NCBI GenBank assembly: GCA_031841125.1
Contig: CM063106.1
Span: 12,338,001-12,402,000, forward strand
Reading direction: 5' to 3'
Source: Acanthococcus lagerstroemiae
Taxonomy: Eukaryota; Arthropoda; Insecta; Hemiptera; Eriococcidae
Length of the DNA stretch: 64,000 nucleotides
Of the stretch, positions 1-10,639 are shown in pieces. The translations under genes and the position numbers were made by a program. The notes under the pieces were generated by a model, which worked only from the letters and a program-made list of their open reading frames with translations, was not told where the DNA came from and did no database searches. Numbering within the stretch: position 1 is the stretch's first letter; the number at the start of each line of letters is the position of its first letter.

Positions 1-1595
1 ATACGATACACACTTGCTATACAAGTTAAATTAAATATTTAAATGCGAGCCCATTACGTAGGTATAATATACCCTGCACAGAACGAATTTGACTTCCAGA
101 AAAATCCGAATAATTCGATATAGTAATATTAATAAGAATAACAAGTAAAAAAGTACAAAAAAAAACAGGTTTAAAAAGAGAGAGAGAAAAAAGATAATAC
201 TACCGATAACAGTCATAATCTGAAATTGTTTTCAGTAGTTTTTTTCTCTTAATGTCAACGACCACGTATGTTCTAATGTGTTTTTTCTTTACGACCGGTA
301 TAAGATGGATAGCACAGTTATCTCCAAAAACTGGTTAGTCCAATCTACTTATTACAAGAGTATCTACTTCAGGTTTTCTGTCTCTCTCCTACTCACTCTC
401 CCTCTTACCTTTTTTCTTTCTTTTTGTCATATCGTTGTAGTAATTTGGGTGTTGTAGGCGGATTCTTTTAAGCCCATCGTGCATTCCACTTTTCGTGTAC
501 CTACATACATCTACACACACGCAGCAGCGCGCTTTGCTGGGCACAGTCAAACTGGTCTAGACACTTCGGGATTGTTCTTTAATTAAAGGTATTTAAAAAT
601 GTCTGTGAGCTTTCTGTTGCGGGCATAATACAGTTTTGTAACACGCCGCTTCTTGTCTTGCGGACACGTAGGATATACTTATACGAGATCAAACAATATT
701 TTACGAATACGGCGAGTGGGTATAGTTTTATCAAAGGCGAATATAGGCACAGAACCGAGAAGGAAATAAAACGCGCTGGTCAATTTTTTTGAAAACGAGT
801 AGGTACAACTGTAACACTCTGGGTGGTTTCTTGTACATGTACACGAAACTATTAGAGAATAAGGCAAAGAGAAAGAGACTTAGAGGAAGGAGTTCACCAT
901 ACCGCATGATCCAGGACAAGATTAAATTTTGAAGTAGTAAATGAAATTCCGCCTGCCGATTCATATTATGCCAGTTGATGCGACAAGAATAATGAAACGG
1001 CAAATTCTCCTTCAGCCGCCGGTGATTGTGTGATTTGAAGTCGAGGAAGTTGATAGAGCTTGTCAGGAAATCGATGAGAAACTAGAATTATAACTTCATG
1101 AACAGACGTGTAATCTACAACAGGCATAATATTACATCTCCACGAATGCACTCTGTGTTTATACATCTTGAAGACACCTCACCGTATAAGAGGAAGAAGT
1201 GGACAATTTCCAGTAGCGATCCCAGGAAGAAATCTTAAGAGGTAATGCTAAGTGTATTGTAGGTTTAAGCATCTCCTCCTCAAGCCCTTACAATATTAAT
1301 TGAATGAGTTAGATACAAAAATGTTTGGAGTTTTGAACAATTAGCGCCGTTTTCTTATCCAGTTGAAAATGTAAATGCCACCCGAAAAATGTAGTAGGTA
1401 GCTAACTTTACCAACTCACTGTACTCCCATCTGGGTAACAGTATTCGAGGAATTGGCAACATTCATCATCATTATCATCATCACTTATTATTGAAGTTTG
1501 GTCTTAAACCTAAGTTGCCTTTGTTAGCAGCACTGTCAATATGTTCATTGTATCCTCATCACTTTGGGGTGAATTTTCGTGAATAGATCACCCCA
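1..1595. other. AT-rich non-coding stretch
   Basis: No convincing exon, RNA gene or element boundary was seen. It holds pyrimidine-rich patches (for example about 373-426) and a few microsatellite-like CAT/ATC runs near 1463-1485. Short open frames here have poor codon texture and no splice context. Confidence 0.6.
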
Positions 1596-1915
1596 AACTG
1601 ATAACAATACCCGCAAACGTTCGCCTATGGTAGCGCTACCTAGGTGAGGTTTGAACCCCAATCCCTCTTGGAACAGTGTCTAAGTCTAGCTAAGATTCTT
1701 ACTGCTCATTCAAAAATCTGTAAGACTATCCCAGACTTATTAAAAGATCATCCTTGTCGCTTTAAAGCCCATCAAGATTCATTTCTCTTCCTGCATGCAG
1801 CTTCGTGAACAGAGCGACCGCCACACCATCAAGGTAGATAGACAGTGTGCTCTGCAGCAGTCCTCTCCGCTAATTCCCAAGAAGAAGGCATTACACTCGC
1901 AGAACATAGGTTACC
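1596..1915 (+). repeat. SINE-like repeat, diverged copy
   Basis: The segment around 1800-1915 shares a body with copies near 13890-14095 and 35950-36190. Shared words are GAACAGAGCGA, AGGTAGATAGA, GCTCTGCAG, ACATTAC-like and CTCGCAGAACATA. A weak polymerase III B-box-like word (GGTTTGAACCCC) lies near 1650. The family looks tRNA-derived, judging from the better preserved head at 35965. The boundaries are approximate because copies are diverged and no target duplication was found. Confidence 0.45.
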
Positions 1916-2349
1916 ACTAGTATGAGTCATACAGCTCAATAACGATTCACACACAGTCTGGTATAGAGCAGACGTTTTCACTCGGCTGTTCTACCCAGCC
2001 GATAATTTTCACGATAGCGCGATCATAGCAAATACTATTGTAACATGTAAATACACAATGTAATGTGATACACAATACTGACGGAAGAAGCGGGAGACCT
2101 GGGCATGATACACAGTAGCGTGAACTACCACATGCTGCAGTAGTGTTACTAGAGCGCCTGCTCATACAAGCCACAAACTCTCAGAGCCGATAATTTGCTA
2201 CCATACTTTTTTAAATGCTACATGCAGCATGGATGGTTGCATATGGAGACAAATCAGATAGTATAGCGCTATACCTTTTATCACATGGTCACGCACGCAA
2301 GAGCGCTACTGTAGCAATTGCTACTTGGAGCAACCGATACAGTAGCACT

Positions 2350-2495
2350 CGATGCGCAATCAATTACCCTCTAGTTACCTGCGAAAAAGCTACTCATTTG
2401 CAACCCTGGGTTACCCTCAGATTACCCAGAAACCCGTCAGTTACCCTTGGTTCCCCTTTAGTTACCCGGGTAACTGGCGGGATTTTGCGCATCGG
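2350..2495 (+). mobile_element. GTTACCC-rich MITE-like element, monomer (locus A)
   Basis: The unit opens with CGATGCGCAATCAATTACCC and closes with GATTTTGCGCATCGG, so the ends are inverted copies (CGATGCGCAA / TTGCGCATCG). Inside are about eight GTTACCC or ATTACCC heptamers at roughly 14-20 base spacing, plus a perfect 14-base palindrome GTTACCCGGGTAAC at 2461-2474. Related units occur at 5530-5806 and 6787-7076. No clear target-site duplication is visible, so the transposon class is unknown. The open frame across it is a by-product of the repeat. Confidence 0.65.
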
Positions 2496-3021
2496 ACAAT
2501 GGTAAGCTTATGACCAGACGTGACATGTTGCTGTTACTCATTCAACCTCCATAGCTCTACTTAATGAGCTGACGTACTACTCATGAAGACTGATCAAGAC
2601 CCATGAGTTCTGATCGCTCACCATAATATAGTATCTTCTGACAACATTCAACTTATCAGAGAGTGTCATAGCCAAATTATCTGCCTTACTTTTACGCATT
2701 CAAACTCGGAAAAATTTGCTTCAATAGACAGAATCTTGGTCTCAGGTGAATTTATATATACCGATATGCTTTTTACTTGCACGCGCAAGACTATATTTTA
2801 TTTTCCCGTTGCTGCCGTCACTGTTATTTTCAAACAAACGAGCACGATGAGCTGAATATGGCGTTGTATCGGCGAAATGATTCAACAGATGTGCTAATCG
2901 TACCAATGTGTGCAGCACGCGGAAACTACCTGGTCGACTAGAATCGCTATATGAGGCTGTGTGTAAGCAGGCACGTGCCCAGGAGTAGATTGCCATCTAT
3001 ATACGTGCGGCATCGGCTTAC
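2496..3021. other. Non-coding flank of the minus-strand exon candidate
   Basis: The minus-strand frame of the exon candidate stays open to 2894, but past the GTAAGC donor at 3021 its residues lose coding texture. Nothing else is recognised from 2496 to 2890. Confidence 0.4.
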
Positions 3022-3360
3022 ATCCATTCGATTCGCGAGATCGTTCAAGAGAACCTCGGTAGTGGCAGAAGTTCTTTTTTGTGTTGGTCAAGAAGACGAA
3101 GCGCAGCGAGTTACCACCGAACATATCTTCACGTGTCTTCTCCAAAATATGGTAATTTCGGTTTTGTTTCTTTACCACATCGTCACTGTAAATGTTTTCC
3201 TCCGGTGAGCCTGCGTTTTTCATCGTCATAATGTGCAGCTTTTCTTCACGATTAGCATTTTGGAGCCAATTGGTACAGGACTGTAAATACGCTGCTACTA
3301 AATAGGTATCACAGTCAGTCAGGGAACGTTTTGGAAAAGTGTTAGTCGCTTGTGCCAGAC
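3022..3360 (-). CDS. Candidate internal exon, unknown protein
   Basis: On the minus strand a pyrimidine-rich tract (CTTCTCTTTCATTC) leads to an ATATCTAG acceptor at 3361. An open frame follows, which ends at a GTAAGC donor at 3021, giving an exon of 339 bases. The frame has no stop for about 155 codons, to 2894. GC at third positions is close to half, well above the surrounding DNA. Residues include DTYLVAAYLQSCTNWLQ and then NIYSDDVVKKQNRNYHILEK, a mix typical of a soluble protein. I do not recognise the family and see no signal peptide or membrane segment. An in-frame ATG at about 3229 could be a start if this were a single-exon remnant. No neighbouring exon was found. A decayed transposon gene is an alternative. 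Confidence 0.42.
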
Positions 3361-3589
3361 CTAGATATTGATGAATGAAAGAGAAGAAAAATATGTTATA
3401 AAACGTAGCGAAATGCTAAAAGGAACAGAAAACAGTGAAAAGACATTTAATGACAGAAAAAAGAAGTATCTTATTAGGCGCGAATTCATGGGAGGGCATC
3501 GGGGGCAGTTGTACCTCTCGTGAAAAAGATTTCAAAGTAATTCACAATGCATAAAAAATTATTAACTTGGGAGACATCTTATACATAGC
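3361..3589. other. Non-coding stretch upstream of the exon candidate
   Basis: A-rich plus strand. Apart from the acceptor-like tract nothing is recognised. Confidence 0.4.
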
Positions 3590-4020
3590 ACAAAAGAAGA
3601 CTGTAAACATCCAAAACAGAAGAGTTTTACAAAGTCTCGAACTGGTATTTCCAAGTCTCAAACACGTCTGGAGAAATATTAAAAAAATCTTGAAGAGTGC
3701 TCAGTCTGAAGGTTTATGAAGAGTCTTAAAAGGTCTTGAACTGTTATAAGGAGTCTTGAACAAGTTTAGAAGACACTTAAAAAATGGAAGGAGTCTTATG
3801 CCTTAAGCCCCTCTAGTATTTTTAACAACTATGGGAAAATTTTCAGAAGTCTGGAACAAGTCTTGAAGAGTTATAATCGAGTCCGGCGGAGTCCAAGTAT
3901 AATAAGTTTTAAACACGTCTTGAAAAGTCAGTGAGAACCTGAAACGAGAGCTTTAAAGAGTCTTCACAAGGTCTCAGAGAATCTTAAATGAACAATGAAG
4001 AATCTTCCTAGTGTAATACA
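3590..4020 (+). repeat. Degenerate short-period array (GAGTCTTGAA-type)
   Basis: Words like AAGTCTCGAAC, GAGTCTTGAAC, GTCTTGAAGAGT and AAGGTCTTGAAC recur every 20-35 bases with heavy divergence. Similar AAGACTCGTT/GAGACTC words appear near 6040-6260, 12080-12160, 56110-56290, 57925-58030 and 58630-58900. This suggests an old dispersed minisatellite-like family. Confidence 0.55.
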
Positions 4021-5490
4021 TGAAAATTGGTATTTTGGTACTGAAAAACTCAAAGATCAATTTTAATATTGGTGCCTACCTATTAAGGGGTCAGACCCCC
4101 TATGGGTAGGCGATGATATAGATCAACGTGTCTGTTCGCTGAAGTCGGTGAGATCGAAAAAACATTGGAATAACTGCGCTTTCCCCGAGAAAGACTACGA
4201 GTATGTTAATGCCTGACTAAAGCTTCATTTTCAACCTCCTATTCAAGACATTTTCGGAACAGTTACGGAAAAACTATAAAGAACTTTTCAGTGGAAAATC
4301 GAGTCAGAAACTTTTCTTGTCTGAAACATTCTTCCGATAAAATAAGTATTCATCGATTTATCATCACAAATTCTATTTTGGGAGCTGTTTTACTACATGG
4401 TGGGCGAAGCTCTACTGGAATTCTTGAGAACTTCCAGTGTAAGCAAGTCCAACTACTTGTGAATATAGAAATTCATAGAAATTTGTCTATAAGCACCTTT
4501 TAAAGCATCTAATTTGACTGTACTATGTAAAACGACAGGTTCTCGGGAAGTAAAATCATGGCCGTGTGCAACGATAATAATTGAAAAGACCTGTCGGAAA
4601 GATGAACCCATAATCCCATGTAGAAAATTTATCTTTCAGCGTCGTAGTAGGTAACTAGGTATACGGTTAAAGCGCATAAAGTAGAGCGTAGTACCATCGA
4701 GATGACTCAATCTATTACGCAACCTATACCTTCGAAGGGAGACTCAAAACACAAAATAAATAAAATTAACTTAAGAATACTAGTTTTTATTTGTAATACA
4801 CCAGGCTAGTCGGTATGCTGGGTATTGACATCTTCGGACGGCGGGAACTTCGAAGAATAAATTAGGCATCAAGGGGGAAGGAGGACAAACAGTACAAATT
4901 ATCAAAATGCATTTAATAAACTATCCTAGCGTCACACAACAGGCTGAATAATCAGCGAAATTATACTCGAACGATGGTCACGTAACTCGATACACTTTTA
5001 TTGCAGACGTTTTCCATAATTCCGGCCACTTCCTTAGCATTTAATCGCCTTTAAGGTTTTCGAGGTTGGGTTAGATTCGCTTCGTGGGTGGCTGTGATGT
5101 CCGACGAACATATTCGTGTACATAACCGCACGCGGATAACATTTCACGTACTTGCGGACGTCTTTATTTCGCCAACTATTGAGAACGTCATATAAAACGA
5201 AAAGCAATCCTTCTTGAAGACACATTTTTTCTCAGTTATTCGAGGCGATCCATTACAGGCGTGAATACACGGAAATAGTAGGCGATATTTCCCTTTTAGA
5301 CATAGGTAGAATTTTGAATTGAAAATGTTTCAAAAATAGATATCTTAAGAATTACAGCAATTCGAAGTCTTTTTTCCAATGCGAGGATTTTTCCAGCAAA
5401 GTGCGAGATATCCAATTTGTTAAATTTTCAGCAACTCACTGAAAACTATCTCGCTTTCCCAGCAGCTACTTTTTGATTAATTTTCGATTT
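4021..5490. other. Non-coding stretch
   Basis: Contains a short hairpin (GGGGTCAGACCCC at about 4086) and otherwise unremarkable AT-rich DNA. A 63-codon minus-strand frame at 5034-5225 has unusually good amino-acid texture but no splice support; it is discussed as a finding. Confidence 0.45.
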
Positions 5491-5529
5491 ACTTACACAG
5501 GTAACACTGTTTGAGATGTCTTTGTTACT

Positions 5530-5806
5530 GAACACCCGTTAGTTACCCAGTTACCCGCGGAAAAGTTATCCATTTATTACCCTCTTACCCGCGGTGGAAA
5601 AGTTACCCATTTGTTACCCTCGTGTTACCATCAGATTACCCTTCTTCTCCTTTAGTTACCCAAGTAACTGGCGGGATACTACACAATTAGTTGCCCTCTA
5701 GTTACCCGCGGTGGAAAAGTTACCCATTTGTTACCCTCGGTTACCATCAGATTACCCCTGTTCCCCTTTAGTGACCCTGGTAACTGGTGGGATTTTGCGC
5801 ATCGGG
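5530..5806 (+). mobile_element. GTTACCC-rich element, head-to-tail dimer (locus B)
   Basis: Two related units lie head to tail, with the junction near 5676 (GGCGGGATACTACACAATTAG). Each carries GTTACCCGCGG, AAAAGTTACCCATTTGTTACC and a GGTAACTGG[CT]GGGAT tail. The right end closes with TTTTGCGCATCGGG as in locus A. The left end of the first unit is diverged and the terminal CGATGCGCAA is not recognisable there. Confidence 0.6.
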
Positions 5807-6039
5807 TACATGTTTCGTAATTGAGCGTTGAAATTGTAAATTCATTCTAAGCAGTAATTCTGCTATGTCTGAATAATGCCTCTATGGAAATAAGCAGTTC
5901 TATAGGAGTTGCCGCAACTGTACACACTGATTCACTCATAATGTTGATCCAAAAGTCTTTTGCTCATATTAAATACAGTTTGCTTAAGGAGCTGAAAATG
6001 TGAAATGCTTCCATACTTGATTGACAATGCTTGAAACTC
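5807..6039. other. Non-coding spacer
   Basis: Nothing recognised. Confidence 0.4.
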
Positions 6040-6260
6040 TGCAAGACAGTACAACCCCTATGGACAAGTTTAAATTTTCCGAAATTCTTTCAAACATATG
6101 ACAATGTAAGACTCGTTAAAACGCTTTCGGACAAATTCATGACCATCTAAAACTCTTCTAGAATCATTCAAGATCATTTAGAGTTTGATGAGGCTTTCTT
6201 GATACATTTCTTAGGTTTGTTCAAGACTCATTGAGACTCATTCACAAGGGTTTGAGAATC
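6040..6260 (+). repeat. Degenerate AAGACTC/GAGACTC motif patch
   Basis: Words such as AAGACTCGTTAAAACG, TTCAAGACTCATTGAGACTC and TTGAGAATCGTTGACACTC recur. The same style of repeat is seen at 3590-4020 and 57925-58900. Confidence 0.4.
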
Positions 6261-6786
6261 GTTGACACTCTTAAATGATGCTTCGCCGAGCAAAATATCA
6301 TTCTTTCTCACAAATACAGCAATGAATTACGGCTGCTTTGAAAAAGAAATAGAAATTATCATCAGCGCTTATTGCCTATCTAAAAAATTGATGGCGCTTC
6401 AAAAATTAAAAGTTTAGCACTTCAGGAATCTTATTCGAGTTTATTATAAGAATTTGAAACTTAGTTGGGTTCTTGCAATACCAGAGGTAGGCAATTCAGT
6501 TCGATAACTTTCACTAACCTCCTTAATGCACTACCAATTGATTACTTTTGAAAAAAATCTGAACTAAGATACGTAATCTGACTTCTATGAAAATTCGCTG
6601 TTGTTCAATTCTGAAGACGTGTAGCCCCTTCAGTTCTCAGTATTGACTATACTTGTACATAACTTTGTTCCTCTCACTCAGTACTATCACTTCCTGCCAG
6701 TCTGGAATACTAAGCTGGAATACTCTGAATTTCAATTCGGGACGTTATGAAAAATACTTAGAATAACCGCTCTGTAGCGAAACAGG
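6261..6786. other. Non-coding spacer
   Basis: Nothing recognised. Confidence 0.4.
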
Positions 6787-7076
6787 CCCGATGCGCAATC
6801 AATTATTACTTTCTATAGTTACCCGCGGAAAAGTTACCCATTTACAACCCTTAGTTACCCTCAGATTACCCAGAAATTCGTCAGTTACCATAAGTTCCCC
6901 TCTAGTTACCTGGGTAACTTTGCGTATCACGACGCGCAGTCAGTTACCCTCTAGTTACCCGCGGAAAAGTTACCTATTTGCAACCCTCAATTACCCTCAG
7001 ATTACCCAGAAACCCGTCAGTTACCCTCGGTTCCCCTTTAATTACCTGGGTAACTGGCGGAATTTTGCGTATCGGG
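6787..7076 (+). mobile_element. GTTACCC-rich element, head-to-tail dimer (locus C)
   Basis: The left end is CCCGATGCGCAATCAATTA and the right end is AATTTTGCGTATCGGG, running into a run of twelve Gs. The internal junction near 6929 reads TTTGCGTATCACGACGCGCAG, that is, a right end fused to a left end. Units are about 143 and 147 bases. Both carry the full set of GTTACCC heptamers found in locus A. The long open frames across this locus follow the heptamer repeat and are not taken as genes. Confidence 0.65.
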
Positions 7077-7966
7077 GGGGGGGGGAACTGCTGCCTTCGA
7101 TACAGAAAAAAAAAAGACTTCGTGTTATGTGTACGTACTGTTTGTTTAACGATCGGTGAGGAAACACAAATATAAAAAATTAATAATTAAGGACATCATC
7201 CTGAATTATAACAAAAGACTTGTTTGTTTCCTAAGAATCTATACTTCTGTATCATGCTAAAAGATATACATCCTCTTCAAAATAAGAAATCGTATCTGAG
7301 AAGCAAGATTGAACACATCAAGAGCTGTGCATTAGGCATGCAGCCTTGGGATGGTAGGCAGGAGACTAAGTATCTTTCCCTGAAGCCAGTGATTCGATAT
7401 TGAGACGACTTTTCCCTGTGTGCTCCACGGCAAATGCATTATAAACACAATCCCCGCGCTATACGCATTTCAAAAACCATTTTTATGCTCTGTCAACCAA
7501 AATTTGGCGTTCACTTTTGTTATCTTCCATGTTGCCTTCTTCCAGGAAATGTGGGTTCGCTTGAACAGTCTAAAATATCTGAGTTGTTGTTTTTTTTGGT
7601 TTTTTTTTTTTAGAAAAGTGCAGCCTAAACATTATAACTGGCTATAGTGAATAATGAATCCTGAAGAAGTGCACTGGATACACAAACATCCACCATTCAA
7701 GGATCAAAAATACTATTCAGAGAAAGATAACAAAAACTGGACGAAGTTTGCCATAGTTGACACCATGTAAAACCATCCGAGAAATGCACGAGGGCACGAA
7801 ATAGTGGCGTGCGGTGATTTTTCCTAGGAGGTAAGCGATAAGCGTAGAGGTGAACTAAAAATCAGAATAAACGTGTGAACATATGCTATTAGAAAACGGT
7901 ATTGATGAAATTATTCAAATTGTCGTATCCCTGTGTAGGATAATTCCACCTGCGTTTATTCTTTTT
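7077..7966. other. Non-coding stretch
   Basis: Begins with the tail of the poly-G run. A T-rich patch lies near 7589-7611. No gene or element recognised. Confidence 0.5.
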
Positions 7967-8215
7967 TATGACGAATAAAAGCGAAGAGTTTTTCTTCGGA
8001 AGAGGGGAGGGGGGAGACAAAAATGGTGGAAGTCCCAACTGACTCAACTCAAAATTACCAAGTATCAAAGTAAAAAAAACCTTTTGACTTGCTGGATATT
8101 TCCAACTGACTCAACTCAAAATTCCCAAACATCGCAGCAGCAAAAAAAAAAAAAAAAAAAAACTTTGACTTGTTGGATTTTTCCAACTTTACAACACAAT
8201 TCCCAAGTATCAAAG

Positions 8216-8247
<32 letters not shown>

Positions 8248-8353
8248 AAAACCTTTTGAAATGGACTTTTCCAACTCCGCCTGATTGAAATTGTAAATTT
8301 TCCCAACTGCTGAGTGAAACATTCTTGCCCCCCCCCCCATCAGTACATCCCTG
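7967..8353 (+). mobile_element. Small hAT-like MITE, diverged copy
   Basis: It matches the well bounded element at 61128-61517. The right end AGTACATCCCTG corresponds to GGTACGTCCCTG there, and the left GACG...CGAAGAGTTTTT corresponds to GACGTACCGAAGAGG. Three internal units repeat AACTCAAAATTCCCAA... and GACTTG[CT]TGGATTTTTCC at about 75-80 base spacing. One unit carries a poly-A run and one a GAAA microsatellite. A run of eleven Cs precedes the right end. The target duplication has decayed. Confidence 0.6.
8218..8246 (+). repeat. GAAA microsatellite
   Basis: Uninterrupted GAAA tetranucleotide run inside the hAT-like element at 7967-8353. Confidence 0.9.
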
Positions 8354-9000
8354 AATAGACATGGCCAACAAAACAGTTTTCCACCATGTTTACAACCCGT
8401 TAACCACAAAATGTTTTCATATTGCAATACGTGGCAATGTCTTGTAAAACTCGAGCCACCTTTCTTTTGCTAAGTTTTTAAAAATGGTAGTTCTGGTTTA
8501 GGCTTCCCACCGTTAATTATTTCCAATTGTTCATTAAAAGTAAGTCGTGAAAACAGTTTTTCAATAAAATGTCAAATACGCATTTTGTAGGCAAAAAAAA
8601 CATGGAACATTCAAACATAACGCATTGACTTGTAGAGAAACATAATGACATTTCACTGTCAACTTCGACATTTGTGTGTAGCCAAGCCGAGCCAAGCCTG
8701 ACTCAAAGCGCTTCCAGAACGCAACTAAACGCACAGGTTTTGTCGCATTGAACATGCTAGTGTATTTTTGCATTGGTAATTAACACGAAGGCAGAGTGTA
8801 AGTCGTGCAGTTTTACAGGCAGTATGGAAAAGAAGCGTTAGATCCGACACACACCTCGCTAGCTTATACAAATATATGTACATGTACAAGAATTGCCGAA
8901 TGCCAAACAGTATACATCTCCCGTGAATTTATAATAATAGATAATATGTTAAATGCAAATAAAATATTAATTTTTTTTTAAGTATTTAATTCTTCAGAAA
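8354..9000. other. Non-coding stretch
   Basis: Includes a small direct repeat AGCCAAGCCGAGCCAAGCCTG near 8679-8699. Nothing else is recognised. Confidence 0.45.
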
Positions 9001-9067
9001 ATGGGTGGGCCGAGGAATTTTTTGGATGGGTCTAACACACCCCGGCCCGCCGCTAGTTACACCACTG
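9001..9067 (-). mobile_element. hAT-type terminal fragment
   Basis: Read on the minus strand from 9067 the sequence begins CAGTGGTGTAACTAGCGGCG and runs into a G/C-rich subterminal part. This resembles the CAGTGGCGTAGC ends of the hAT elements at 34841 and 44727. The other end was not found nearby, so it is probably a truncated copy. Confidence 0.4.
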
Positions 9068-10639
9068 GGGTACAAATATCAGCACGTCTCGTCGAATCTC
9101 AATTTCTACGCGCAACTGAAATTGAAAGAAAATCAACGTTTACTGCGTCTATTTTGAAGTACTTTGACAGAAATATGCGAGCAATCCCATTAATTTCTAT
9201 ATTGCGTTTTAATTCTCAGAACCTCTGCGTCAGAATCACACAGGTAACATTTCTTAATTAACAAGCAGGTATTTAAAAAGAATCCGAAGAAATGGCGAGA
9301 ACGAGAGAGAGCTAAAGAAAAAGAAAATACGCACGTAGGAAAGGGTTGCCAATGTTTAGGGTAGTGATATTTTATTTGTACACGTGGAGTCAGCAACCTT
9401 GACCTTGAAAATATATTTTATAGGAGGAAAAGGGCGCACCTCCGCTATAAACAGGCGAAAGAGGAAAAAAATTTACTCGTAAATCAATACGATCAACTCC
9501 CTTCGCTCTTTCTATACGCGCTCTCACTTCCATTTCGTTCGTTTCGCCTTTGAAATGGCTGAGCGAAAATGCGTATACGCTTCTTTTACGCGTTACGAGA
9601 TTACTCGAGACCTAAAAGAAATGGGTCCATATTTCTGAGAATACCAACGTTCGTTTTGACTTTTCGCACAGTCGAGATTAAATTTTTTCTTATTTGATAC
9701 CTCCGCGTTTCTGCGCACCGAAACAGATTCTCGCGTAATGAAGAGCAATTCTGTGATATAGGCACGGTCTACTACAAATACCTCATCGTGAGTGCCTTTT
9801 CACGAGTGCATATAGGAAAATGTGAGTGAAGCGACTTACGCCGTAACCATTTTGATGCCGGCTGTACGCAGTTAACAAATTGGATGAAATTTTCGAAATA
9901 TTACAAGGGCGATATTTTTACTTCAAGATGGCCGCAGAAAATGACGAAAAGCTTTTGAAATTCGTTAAATGCGGATTTAAAAGGGGTGACACAGCAACTA
10001 ACTGGCGTCCTTGAATTCCTCGAAGAAAGCTCGTAATATAATGTCCATTCCCGGCGAAGAAATGAAACGTAAATTCGATAAATTTCAGCTCTCAATTTCA
10101 CAACGGAATTAATTGAGTATTACTTCGCCTCCCCCCTTTCATTTTCTAGTTTAAGCCGCACGGAGTTCTGTTTGGAAATGAATAGCGTTTTTCACTATTG
10201 AAATAATAAACTTTCTTTTGAATATTTTTCCGCGGATCACTTTTCACATAAACCTATTACGTTTTTCTAATACAATTATTATTTAAGATTGATTGTTCTC
10301 CAGAAGAGACAGGGCTACACACTGTCGCAGAAAATAATGATCATAACGACTGCGATCTTCAGATTAATGTTCAAGTTAGGGTAAAGGACAGTCACAGTTC
10401 AGTATGAAAGGCATATTCTTAAGTCCTTCTTGGCTTTTCACTCGGGTTTTCTCACAAGAGGAATGGGTAGTGTGTAGTTTTTGGAACATATACACTTTGA
10501 CGTAATTCGAGAAAATATGTGGCAACAGAAAAGAAAAAGAAGAATTGGCCGAGTCGAAGATTCTAACCTAATTAACAAGCCTCATACCAAATAACTACAA
10601 TTTTAAAACCAGACAAACGCTATCATGGCGATTTCTAAC
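9068..10639. other. Non-coding stretch with a CpG-containing unique part
   Basis: About 9430-9860 is richer in CpG and contains no repeat I recognise. The rest is AT-rich and featureless. Several GTGAGT words near 9789 and 9824 look like donor sites but have no coding frame in front. Confidence 0.4.

Noticed and set aside
2350..7076. Telomere-type repeat (TTAGG or TTAGGG)
   Set aside because: The heptamer is GTTACCC/GGGTAAC, spaced irregularly inside units with defined ends, and differs from the arthropod telomere repeat.
6791..7175. Overlapping plus-strand frames of 122 and 65 codons
   Set aside because: They translate the GTTACCC heptamer repeat; open frame follows from the repeat period.
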